Shown: in pieces, positions 1 through 5,995 of the stretch
Layout of the letters: every line of letters starts with the position of its first letter
Numbering within the stretch: position 1 is the stretch's first letter
DNA from: Ignavibacteriaceae bacterium
GTDB lineage: Bacteria > Bacteroidota > Ignavibacteria > Ignavibacteriales > Ignavibacteriaceae
Direction: 5' to 3'
DNA: 6,572 nt
NCBI GenBank assembly: GCA_019912505.1
Contig: JAIOIM010000044.1
Coordinates: 1 to 6,572, forward strand
Notes under the pieces: generated by a model
The model's database searches: none
What the model was told of the DNA's origin: nothing
What the model saw: the letters and a program-made list of their open reading frames with translations, nothing else
Position numbers and translations under genes: made by a program

Positions 1-926
1 TCTATATATTCTATATATTTACCGCATATTGCAATTTCAACATCCTTTTTCGGATTTTTAAGATGCGAAATCAGCAATTCCCAATCGTCAAGTTTTATTT
101 TTCGTTCGGCAAGATGTAAGCGTTTCATAACAATCTGGTCAAATTTTTCTTTGAACAGAACAAGCGGAACTTCATATATAGAAGAGCAGTCGTAAGCGGA
201 AATAACCGATTTTGAATTAACATTGCAGAAAAGTGCAATTTTATCGCGGATATCTTTTGCAAGTTTTTTTTCAGAACGACAAATTAAAACATCCGGTTGA
301 ATACCAAGTTCCAGTAAATTTTTAACACTGTGTTGTGTTGGTTTCGTTTTAACTTCACCTGCAGATCGAATGAATGGAACGAGCGTAACATGGATACTCA
401 TAGTATTTGCTCTTCCGAACTGGAGCATCAATTGCCGCATTGCCTCAATAAACGGGAGGCTTTCAATATCGCCAACTGTTCCGCCAATTTCTGAAATGAT
501 GATGTCATGCTCGCCAAGTTCGCTCAATTTTGTCATCCGGTGTTTTATCTCATCGGTGATGTGCGGAATTACTTGCACAGTTGCGCCTAGATAGTCGCCC
601 CGTCTTTCCTTTGTAATCACCTCGTTGTAAACCTGCCCTGTAGTGGTGTTGTTGGCACGGGTCATATTTACATCGAGAAATCTCTCGTAATGTCCAAGGT
701 CAAGATCGGTTTCTGCGCCGTCATCGGTAACATAAACCTCGCCGTGTTGAAATGGACTCATTGTACCGGGGTCTACATTGATGTAAGGATCAAACTTTTG
801 GATTGTTACTCTAAAACCACGCTGTTTAAGAAGAAGCCCGAGCGATGAAGCGGTAATACCTTTACCAAGCGAAGACACAACCCCACCGGTTACGAATATA
901 AATTTAACTTTGTTTCTAGGGGACAT
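1..926 (-). CDS. pyrG: CTP synthase, N-terminal 308 residues (runs off left edge)
   Basis: CTP synthase makes CTP from UTP, ATP and glutamine-derived ammonia, the last step of de novo pyrimidine nucleotide synthesis, in the cytoplasm. Reading leftward from the ATG at 926-924, the frame stays open to the window edge. The amidoligase domain is complete: P-loop GGVVSSLGKG at residues 14-23, QKFDPYINVDPG at 43-54, DDGAETDLDLGHYERF at 68-83, ERRGDYLGATVQVIPHIT at 107-124, EIGGTVGDIESLPF at 146-159, GEVKTKPTQHS at 190-200 and LICRS at 214-218. The Mg-binding residues known in the E. coli enzyme (D72, E140) correspond to D76 and E146. GKYIE at 302-306 begins the glutaminase domain, whose catalytic Cys-His-Glu triad lies outside the window. 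The family is usually about 535-550 residues, so roughly 230 are missing. There is no Shine-Dalgarno sequence; a Bacteroidota-type promoter lies just upstream. Identification is very secure. Confidence 0.98.
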   Translation of the reverse strand, partial: MSPRNKVKFIFVTGGVVSSLGKGITASSLGLLLKQRGFRVTIQKFDPYINVDPGTMSPFQHGEVYVTDDGAETDLDLGHYERFLDVNMTRANNTTTGQVYNEVITKERRGDYLGATVQVIPHITDEIKHRMTKLSELGEHDIIISEIGGTVGDIESLPFIEAMRQLMLQFGRANTMSIHVTLVPFIRSAGEVKTKPTQHSVKNLLELGIQPDVLICRSEKKLAKDIRDKIALFCNVNSKSVISAYDCSSIYEVPLVLFKEKFDQIVMKRLHLAERKIKLDDWELLISHLKNPKKDVEIAICGKYIEYI

Positions 927-944
927 AGAAGTTTTTTTTGCCTT

Positions 945-976
945 CAAATATAGAGTATCCGTGTAGAAGTTGCAAT
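945..976 (-). promoter_or_regulatory. Candidate pyrG promoter, Bacteroidota type
   Basis: On the minus strand, TATATTTG (945-952) matches exactly the -7 consensus TAnnTTTG described for the Bacteroidota housekeeping sigma factor. ATTG (973-976) lies 20 bases upstream, matching three of four bases of the -33 TTTG element at the known spacing. Transcription would begin roughly 6-8 bases past the -7 box, leaving a leader of only about 12 bases that is mostly a run of eight A before ACTTCT and the ATG. A short leader without a Shine-Dalgarno sequence is normal in this group. The assignment rests on consensus match and position only. Confidence 0.5.
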
Positions 977-1037
977 TTAAAACAACTACGAAACAATATA
1001 AAAAGGAATTTATTTTATAAATTTGCTCTTGCTTTTT

Positions 1038-1073
1038 ATAAAACAAATACAATAATCGATTTATTTGTTTTAT
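1038..1073. repeat. Perfect 12-bp inverted repeat with 12-base spacer
   Basis: The left arm ATAAAACAAATA (1038-1049) is the exact reverse complement of TATTTGTTTTAT (1062-1073). The 12-base spacer holds a nested 8-bp palindrome, AATCGATT (1054-1061). The stem is nearly all A/T and no U-run follows either arm, so it does not look like a standard intrinsic terminator. It lies about 85 bases upstream of the proposed pyrG -7 box and about 160 bases before the rightward gene. It could be an operator or a relic; no regulator is recognised. Confidence 0.6.
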
Positions 1074-1172
1074 TTCTGCAAAACATCTACTTTAAAAAGA
1101 AGATGAACAGCGATAGGAAACAAATTGAAGACTAATATTTTTATCTTGATCGATTAGTAAGTCGCTTTATTT

Positions 1173-1191
1173 TGAAATAACTTTTATTTCA
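1173..1191. repeat. 8-bp dyad (8-3-8) upstream of the 113-residue gene
   Basis: TGAAATAA (1173-1180) and TTATTTCA (1184-1191) are exact reverse complements around a CTT spacer. The site ends 40 bases before the start codon at 1232, a usual place for an operator or promoter-proximal element. In DNA this rich in A and T such a dyad can arise by chance, and no known binding motif is matched. Confidence 0.3.
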
Positions 1192-1231
1192 TATTTCGCA
1201 AATCTCATTTGTATTACATCAGAAAGAACTA

Positions 1232-1573
1232 ATGTTTAACTTCTTAAAATCACTAAAAGACAAAGTCGGGGAAAAAGCTGCCCAAGCTTTTCTTCGAAAT
1301 AAAGTGAAAAGGTATGGAGAGATGATTAATCTAAAAATTGATTCCCAAGGAAAAAGCATTAGTGCCATATTTCTGTTGAAAGGTGAGGATGCTCAAACCG
1401 CTATTGAGATTGCTGGTTATACTTTAAGCGAGGAAAACGGAAAGTTATATATTCAAATTGAAAAGTTAAATTCCTCTAAAGAGTGGATTACGCTGCTGGC
1501 GGAAGATTTTTTATCGGGGAAAAAAATTGAAATCCCTGCAAATATCAAGAACACAATTCAAATGCTTCTTTAA
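1232..1573 (+). CDS. Small conserved-looking protein of unknown function, 113 residues
   Basis: I do not recognise a named family. The protein has no signal peptide or membrane segment and should be cytoplasmic. Residues 1-28 form a basic amphipathic helix (MFNFLKSLKDKVGEKAAQAF, then RNKVKRYG). Residues 31-78 read as alternating beta strands: INLKIDSQGKSISAIFLLKG, EIAGYTLSEENGKLYIQIEK. Then comes the helix SSKEWITLLAEDFLSG (81-96) and the short tail KKIEIPANIKNTIQMLL. The balanced strand-and-helix pattern, charge distribution and stop-free frame suggest a genuine compact alpha/beta domain. The ATG is preceded by AGAAAG at a plausible but weak ribosome-binding distance. The Sel1 gene follows 85 bases downstream on the same strand with no terminator between, so co-transcription is possible. 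The gene is probably real; its function is unknown. Confidence 0.75.
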   Translation: MFNFLKSLKDKVGEKAAQAFLRNKVKRYGEMINLKIDSQGKSISAIFLLKGEDAQTAIEIAGYTLSEENGKLYIQIEKLNSSKEWITLLAEDFLSGKKIEIPANIKNTIQMLL

Positions 1574-1658
1574 CAGAGAAATAGAACCACATTAAAATCA
1601 TTTGGCTTGAAGATATATTTTTTATTGGTTAAATAAACGCAACAAATTTTTAAAATTG

Positions 1659-3215
1659 ATGAAGCACATTAGACTAATCTACTTATTACTTTTGCTTTTA
1701 CTCGTTCTTTCTTCGGCTTCGGCACAGGATACGACTATTAGTTTGGCTTTTAAAGAAAATCGTGGATATCGTCCACGCTCCATTTTTTATCTCCCGGATC
1801 CATCTTATAAAATTCGTCAACAGTTTGCACTCATTAAAGAAGCAAATACGGGCGACCCCATTGCACAGCATGAACTTGGTTTGCGTTACCTCCTTGGAGA
1901 TGGTTTTGCAGCCGATACAGTTGAAGGTGCAAAATGGATTAGACGCGCAGCCGATAAAGGTTTAGCTTCGGCATCGTTTAATTACGCTATTCTTTTAATA
2001 AACGGTTGGGGCGCTGAATGGAATCCTTTCGAGGCATATAAATATTTTTTATCCGCCGCACAAAACGGAATGCCTGCCGCTGAGCATGTTGTGGGACTTC
2101 TCCATCTTGAAAACTTGATTGTAAAAAAAGATTTGTCGGTTGCCTATGGTTGGTTTAAAAATGCAGCAAATGCAGGCTATGAACCAGCAAAAATCAGTCT
2201 GGCAGATTTTACCAAAAGAATAAAAGACGAAAATTTAGAGGTGGATACAACTTCCGCAACCAAGCCGCAGGAAGAAAAACAAACTGAAAAAAAAGAATCG
2301 GTTGTTGGCTCATCTTCAGGGTTAGTGTTTATTGATTTCGATGCGATAAGAGATACATCGCGCCCTGTTGAAAATCAAGATTTGTTAAACGATCTTTTTT
2401 TTACTGGCAACGACAGCCTGATTACAGTGCTTAAACTATCCCCTTCTAAAAAAGACAGTATATCAATTGAACAATTATCATTTGATGCGATAAAAAATTT
2501 TAATCAAAGCGGCAGCCCGGAGGTTTATACAATGCTCGGATGGTTGTTCCAGAATGGAATCAACACAAAAAAAGATTTTGTAAAGGCGGCAGAATATTAT
2601 ATACGCGCCGTAAGAGTAGATTCCTACAGAGCCCCTTTTTTATTATGGAATCTTGTTCAAACAAAATATTTTATAGCCTTGTTGAAAAACGAAGTTGATA
2701 AAGGAAATCCATCGGCTATGTATGTTTTTGCCGGATTATTTATTACCGGTTTGGATACACGTATTACAGCGAAAGATGCTATTGATTTGCTGATAAAGGC
2801 TTCCGGCAAAAATCATATTCCCTCAATGGTTGAACTTGGATTAGCTTATTACACAGGTAAATATGTTCCCGTTGAAAAGAATAAAGCAATAACCATTTGG
2901 AACAACGCCGTTAAACTTGGCAGTTCCGAGGCTAAAATTCGTTTGGCTGCTTCTGAAATATTTGATAATGATTACTCAAAGGTTTCGCCAAATATTATTT
3001 CGCTATTAAGAGCAGGCGACATGAACGGTTCTGTAATGGCGCAAGTTGCTTTAGCTTATTGTTACAAAAACGGATTTGGCGTAAAGAAAAACATTGCAGA
3101 AGCCGTAAAATATAACCGCTATGCGGCTCAAAGGGGCAGTCGTTTTGCTCTTGATGAATTAAAAAGTATCTACAATTTAAAACGTCCTAATGAAGCGATT
3201 TTTGCCATTGATTAA
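1659..3215 (+). CDS. Exported Sel1-like repeat (TPR-related) protein, 518 residues
   Basis: Sel1-like repeats are about 36-residue helical hairpins that stack into solenoids and bind other proteins; many bacterial members act in the envelope. Residues 1-22 form a signal peptide with a long leucine core ending in SASA before QD, so cleavage after A22 exports the protein. No lipobox is seen. A first solenoid at about 65-184 has three repeats (GDPIAQHELGLRYLLGDGF... EGAKWIRRAADKG; ASASFNYAILLINGWG... YKYFLSAAQNG; EHVVGLL... AYGWFKNAANAGY). A charged Lys/Glu/Thr/Ser linker follows (about 185-235). A second, more diverged solenoid at about 285-495 ends with a canonical repeat (VMAQVALAYCYKNGFGVKKN, then AVKYNRYAAQRGS). 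I chose the ATG at 1659 over a TTG one codon earlier. There is no Shine-Dalgarno sequence, only an A/T-rich leader. The binding partner is unknown. Confidence 0.88.
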   Translation: MKHIRLIYLLLLLLLVLSSASAQDTTISLAFKENRGYRPRSIFYLPDPSYKIRQQFALIKEANTGDPIAQHELGLRYLLGDGFAADTVEGAKWIRRAADKGLASASFNYAILLINGWGAEWNPFEAYKYFLSAAQNGMPAAEHVVGLLHLENLIVKKDLSVAYGWFKNAANAGYEPAKISLADFTKRIKDENLEVDTTSATKPQEEKQTEKKESVVGSSSGLVFIDFDAIRDTSRPVENQDLLNDLFFTGNDSLITVLKLSPSKKDSISIEQLSFDAIKNFNQSGSPEVYTMLGWLFQNGINTKKDFVKAAEYYIRAVRVDSYRAPFLLWNLVQTKYFIALLKNEVDKGNPSAMYVFAGLFITGLDTRITAKDAIDLLIKASGKNHIPSMVELGLAYYTGKYVPVEKNKAITIWNNAVKLGSSEAKIRLAASEIFDNDYSKVSPNIISLLRAGDMNGSVMAQVALAYCYKNGFGVKKNIAEAVKYNRYAAQRGSRFALDELKSIYNLKRPNEAIFAID

Positions 3216-3222
3216 ATATTCA

Positions 3223-3621
3223 TTACTCATATGGCAAAGTGATACTTCTTGTTATCATTATTCTACCGCCTGGTATCCCGCTTATCGAGTCATTTACTAA
3301 ATGATTACCGTCTGCTAAAATTTCAAGCAATAATTTCCCGCTCTGCTTTACGAGTACTGCTTCTAATGAAGTTTGCTGTCCCTCTTTGCCTTTGCTTGTC
3401 CATTGATAACTCCACGAAGGCGTAACCAAGCTGTCGTGCAGAAGCTGACCATTTGCAGCCAAATAATTTATTTGATTAATTTCACTTACCGAACCGCTCA
3501 GTTTGTATTCAACATCGTATGTTTTGGGAGGAGGCTGAACCGGGTTATTTTCCTCGGAACTACACGATGAAAGAATAAATACGAAAATGAAAGCGGCTAA
3601 AAAGTAAAGGTTCTTTTTCAC
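3223..3621 (-). CDS. Small lipoprotein with a possible MmpS-like beta-sandwich domain, 132 residues
   Basis: Residues 1-20 form a lipoprotein signal peptide: MKKN, a hydrophobic core, then the lipobox LSSC with the lipidated cysteine at C20. SSEENNPVQPPP is a flexible tether, and residues 35-130 are a beta-rich domain of about 95 residues. I chose the GTG at 3621-3619 because AAGGA (3633-3629) sits seven bases upstream and the protein then begins with the textbook MKKN. In-frame starts at 3642 (ATG) and 3660 (GTG) would add unneeded residues before the signal peptide. The domain pattern (YDVEYKLSGS, INYLAANGQ, TPSWSYQWTSKG, LEAVLVKQSGKLLLEILADG) resembles MmpS-type beta-sandwich proteins from memory; this is inference and the likeness is loose. 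It is a monocistronic-looking gene converging on the Sel1 gene with seven bases between stops. The function is unknown; it is anchored to the inner or outer membrane. Confidence 0.82.
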   Translation of the reverse strand: MKKNLYFLAAFIFVFILSSCSSEENNPVQPPPKTYDVEYKLSGSVSEINQINYLAANGQLLHDSLVTPSWSYQWTSKGKEGQQTSLEAVLVKQSGKLLLEILADGNHLVNDSISGIPGGRIMITRSITLPYE

Positions 3622-3628
3622 TATTAAT

Positions 3629-3633
3629 TCCTT
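3629..3633 (-). promoter_or_regulatory. Ribosome binding site deciding the lipoprotein start
   Basis: AAGGA on the minus strand lies seven bases before the GTG at 3621-3619, an ideal Shine-Dalgarno distance. It falls inside the longer reading frame that would start at 3642 or 3660, and neither of those starts has a comparable site. This is the main reason for the GTG call. Confidence 0.55.
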
Positions 3634-3685
3634 TTTGTTCATTATTAATATCACACTCACTAAAGTAAAAAAAATATCAGCTAAA

Positions 3686-3704
3686 TTAAATTAAACTAAT
3701 TTAA
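3686..3704. repeat. 8-bp dyad (8-3-8) in the lipoprotein/aminotransferase divergent region
   Basis: TTAAATTA (3686-3693) and TAATTTAA (3697-3704) are exact reverse complements around AAC. The dyad lies midway between two divergent starts, 51 bases before the aminotransferase ATG, and its right arm overlaps the possible -33 element of that gene. All arm bases are A/T, so chance is a serious alternative. No known operator motif is matched. Confidence 0.3.
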
Positions 3705-3730
3705 ATATTCGATATAAAATTGTTAATTTG
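3700..3730 (+). promoter_or_regulatory. Weak candidate promoter for the aminotransferase-phosphatase unit
   Basis: TTAATTTG (3723-3730) matches the Bacteroidota -7 consensus TAnnTTTG except at its second base. TTTA (3700-3703), 19 bases upstream, matches three of four -33 bases. Transcription would start near 3737, about 20 bases before the ATG at 3756. TATAAAAT at 3713-3720 is an alternative -10-like box. In DNA this A/T-rich, such matches are weak evidence. Confidence 0.28.
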
Positions 3731-3755
3731 TACCAACATTTTAAAGACAAAAAAT

Positions 3756-4904
3756 ATGATTGACTCTAAGTTACCTGATATTGGCATTAGTATTTTTGCT
3801 GTGATGTCTAAAATGGCAAACGACTCACGCGCCATAAATTTATCGCAGGGTTTCCCGGATTTTAATTGTTCCGATGAATTAATAGAACTTTTCCATCGGT
3901 ACCAAAAAGAAGGATTTAATCAATATGCGCCTTATCCGGGGGTGATGGTGCTTCGGGAAAACATTTCAAAAAAAACGCAAATGCTTTACGGCAAATATTA
4001 TAACCCTGAAACAGAAATAACAGTTACTGCAGGCGCAACACAAGCATTATACACTGCAATTACTATACTTATTAAAAAAAATGATGAAGCAATATTACTC
4101 GAACCTGCTTATGACTCTTACGCGCCCGCTGTAATTGCCAGCGGCGGCAGACCAATTTCCGTACCTCTTGATTTCCCCAATTATAATATCAACTGGAATA
4201 AAGTTAAGGACGCGATATCATCTAAAACAAAACTTATAATAATTAATTCACCACACAATCCGACCGGCAGTGTAATTTCTCGTACGGACATCAAAGTTTT
4301 AGAAGAACTACTGCGTGATAAAGATATCTTTGTTATAAGCGATGAAGTTTATGAACACATTGTATTCGATGGACAAAAACATATTAGTTTATGCACTTCC
4401 GAAGAATTGTCGAAGAAGTCTTTTATTATTTCTTCTTTTGGAAAAACATTCCACGCAACCGGATGGAAAGTTGGCTATTGCGTTGCCCCGGAAAGTTTAA
4501 TGTATGAATTTAGAAAACTTCATCAGTTTATGCTGTTTTCCGTTAATACTCCTGCTCAGTATGCTTATGCGGAGTATTTGAATAACCCTGAAAACTATTT
4601 ATACTTAAACAGTTTTTATCAGAAAAAAAGAGATTTGTTTTTGAATGAATTAAAAAACTCAAACTTTATTTTCACTCCTGCTGAAGGAACATATTTTCAG
4701 CTGCTCGATTATTCCCGAATTACCCAAATAACCGATATGGAATTTAGTGAGTACTTAACAAAAAAAGTTGGCGTTGCTGTTATTCCCATATCCCCTTTTA
4801 TGAAAACATCAAAACATCAAATAATAAGAACTTGTTTTGCGAAAAAAGATGACGTGCTTTTACAAGCGGCTGAAAAATTAAAAGATGTCAGGGAAATACG
4901 CTGA
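3756..4904 (+). CDS. ybdL: Methionine aminotransferase, YbdL-like (PLP-dependent class I/II), 382 residues
   Basis: A cytoplasmic fold-type I aminotransferase that exchanges an amino group between an amino acid and a 2-oxo acid. E. coli YbdL, which this resembles along its whole length (386 residues there), prefers methionine, then aromatic residues and histidine. Visible landmarks are INLSQGFPDF (27-36), NQYAPYPGVMVLRE (55-68), TVTAGATQALYTAI (89-102), EPAYDSYAPA (116-125), NSPHNPTGSV (164-173) with N168, and SDEVYEH (195-201) with D196 and Y199 contacting the cofactor. SSFGKTFHATGWKVGY (226-241) carries the Schiff-base lysine K230. FSVNTPAQ (261-268) and IIRTCFAKK (356-364), with carboxylate-binding R358, follow. 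All key residues are intact. A TTG 12 codons upstream is open but adds nothing conserved, so the ATG at 3756 is preferred. It could alternatively act in methionine salvage or kynurenine-type transamination. The phosphatase gene follows with a one-base overlap. Confidence 0.93.
   Translation: MIDSKLPDIGISIFAVMSKMANDSRAINLSQGFPDFNCSDELIELFHRYQKEGFNQYAPYPGVMVLRENISKKTQMLYGKYYNPETEITVTAGATQALYTAITILIKKNDEAILLEPAYDSYAPAVIASGGRPISVPLDFPNYNINWNKVKDAISSKTKLIIINSPHNPTGSVISRTDIKVLEELLRDKDIFVISDEVYEHIVFDGQKHISLCTSEELSKKSFIISSFGKTFHATGWKVGYCVAPESLMYEFRKLHQFMLFSVNTPAQYAYAEYLNNPENYLYLNSFYQKKRDLFLNELKNSNFIFTPAEGTYFQLLDYSRITQITDMEFSEYLTKKVGVAVIPISPFMKTSKHQIIRTCFAKKDDVLLQAAEKLKDVREIR
4890..4894 (+). promoter_or_regulatory. 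Ribosome binding site within the aminotransferase gene, with TGATG stop-start overlap
   Basis: AGGGA lies nine bases before the ATG at 4904. That ATG shares its A with the aminotransferase TGA stop (4902-4904). The arrangement is typical of translational coupling, in which ribosomes ending the first gene re-initiate on the second. Confidence 0.5.
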
Positions 4905-5995
4905 TGTCGGGGATTAATTCATTTAAGAAAGTGTATGATTTTTATTCAAGCGGTATGAGCTACAAAGAAATTGAAAAACTGATTAAGAGAGATGTACCTC
5001 AACTTTATGATTTTTTTAAAGAACGGATGCGGCAACCGGTAACGAGGGGAAATTCCGTCCATGATAAAATAACTTTTTTAAAAGACTTATTTAAAGAATT
5101 TCTTTTTCAACTTACACCAATCAGAAGACTGTTATACTCAGCCGCTCTTCTGTTTTTTATATTAGCCTACTTTGGCGGAAGCTGGGGTTATGCCGCCTTT
5201 GCTTTTCTATTGCTTAACCTATTGATTGCTTTTGAATTAGCCGACAAAATAACAGCCAAAAATGAACTTTCAGTTGCACGCGAAATTCAAAATAGTTTAA
5301 TGCCAAAGGCTCCGCCAGTTGTTCCGAATTTTGAGATTAGCTGCATTTCTGAAGCAGCGCATGTTGTGGGAGGTGACTTTTACGATTTTATAAACCACAA
5401 CTCCGAGTCAAACAAAACGCTTTTGGTTATCGGCGACATAAGCGGTAAAGGAATGGGTGCTGCTATTCAAATGGTACAGGTTCATACAATCCTGCACAAT
5501 ATTGTAGGCTGCAAAGAATCACCAAAAGAAATTTTAATCGACTTAAACAAACATCTTGAAAAAGTTTTGCAAAAAGGTTCATTCCTTACATCAAGCATTA
5601 TTTGCATTCAGCCGGACGGCTCATTAATATTTTCGCGTGCCGGTCACATGCCTTTAATTCATTACTCAAAAGAAAATAATACGTGTTACGAAAACATCCC
5701 TAAAGGCATGGGTATTGGAATAGGCGCTAACGGTTTGTTTGATAGATCTCTGGATGAGGTAATAATAAAGCCGGCTCAGGGAGATGTAATTTTGTTATAC
5801 ACTGATGGCGTTACCGAAGCAAGGAACAAATTTAACTTTGAGTTTGGCGAAAATAATTTGAAATATCTTCTTTCAAAAAATGCAGCAAAAAGTGCGAAAC
5901 AAATTCAGGAAGAAATATTAAAATCTTTAGCTTTTTTTACTGAATACAGCGGATATCAGGATGATTTGACTCTTATAATTCTGAAGATGTTGTAG
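4904..5995 (+). CDS. Membrane-anchored SpoIIE/RsbU-type PP2C serine/threonine phosphatase, 363 residues
   Basis: Phosphatases of this class remove phosphate from serine or threonine of STAS-domain anti-sigma antagonists, or similar partners, in partner-switching signalling. Residues 1-70 are a charged, helical N-terminal region that I cannot assign. Two hydrophobic segments (about 74-90 and 93-111), separated by a short GGSWG turn, form a hairpin that should leave both ends in the cytoplasm. A helical linker leads to the family hallmark VAREIQNSLMP (124-134). The phosphatase domain (about 135-363) has GGDFYDF (156-162), GDISGKGMGAA (177-187), AGHMPLI (246-252), YTDGVTEA (299-306) and QDDLTLI (352-358). 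The metal-binding aspartates appear intact (D158, D178, D301, D354). No PAS, GAF, HAMP or receiver domain is seen, so any signal must come through the membrane hairpin or N-terminal region. Its substrate is not in the window. Its end overlaps the convergent transporter gene by 23 bases. Confidence 0.92.
   Translation: MSGINSFKKVYDFYSSGMSYKEIEKLIKRDVPQLYDFFKERMRQPVTRGNSVHDKITFLKDLFKEFLFQLTPIRRLLYSAALLFFILAYFGGSWGYAAFAFLLLNLLIAFELADKITAKNELSVAREIQNSLMPKAPPVVPNFEISCISEAAHVVGGDFYDFINHNSESNKTLLVIGDISGKGMGAAIQMVQVHTILHNIVGCKESPKEILIDLNKHLEKVLQKGSFLTSSIICIQPDGSLIFSRAGHMPLIHYSKENNTCYENIPKGMGIGIGANGLFDRSLDEVIIKPAQGDVILLYTDGVTEARNKFNFEFGENNLKYLLSKNAAKSAKQIQEEILKSLAFFTEYSGYQDDLTLIILKML

Larger units (their letters stand above)
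927..1231. other. Divergent intergenic region between pyrG and the 113-residue gene
   Basis: These 305 very AT-rich bases separate two genes that read away from each other, so at least one promoter in each direction is expected. Seen directly: a good Bacteroidota-type promoter for pyrG at 945-976, a perfect 12-bp inverted repeat at 1038-1073 and an 8-bp dyad at 1173-1191. No tRNA-like fold, riboswitch or GC-rich terminator was seen. An open frame crosses the region at 938-1135 on the plus strand, but it overlaps the pyrG promoter and its translation looks like random AT-rich DNA, so it is not called. No convincing promoter was found for the rightward gene. Confidence 0.7.

Noticed and set aside
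1..18. Tandem 9-base duplication TCTATATAT at the left edge
   Set aside because: On the minus strand it encodes the expected KYIEYI of CTP synthase, so it is codon coincidence.
370..594. Plus-strand open frame of 74 codons
   Set aside because: It lies wholly antisense to the conserved part of pyrG and its translation has no recognisable features.
1038..1073. The inverted repeat as an intrinsic terminator
   Set aside because: The stem has almost no G/C pairs, no U-run follows it in either direction, and neither flanking gene ends there.
938..1135. Plus-strand open frame of 65 codons in the intergenic region
   Set aside because: It overlaps the pyrG promoter and the 12-bp inverted repeat, has no ribosome-binding site, and reads like translated A/T-rich noncoding DNA.
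1762..1965. Plus-strand open frame of 67 codons
   Set aside because: It is an out-of-frame shadow inside the first Sel1 repeat block, whose own frame is clearly the coding one.
3373..3570. Plus-strand open frame of 65 codons
   Set aside because: It is antisense to the lipoprotein gene, which has a signal peptide, lipobox and good ribosome-binding site.
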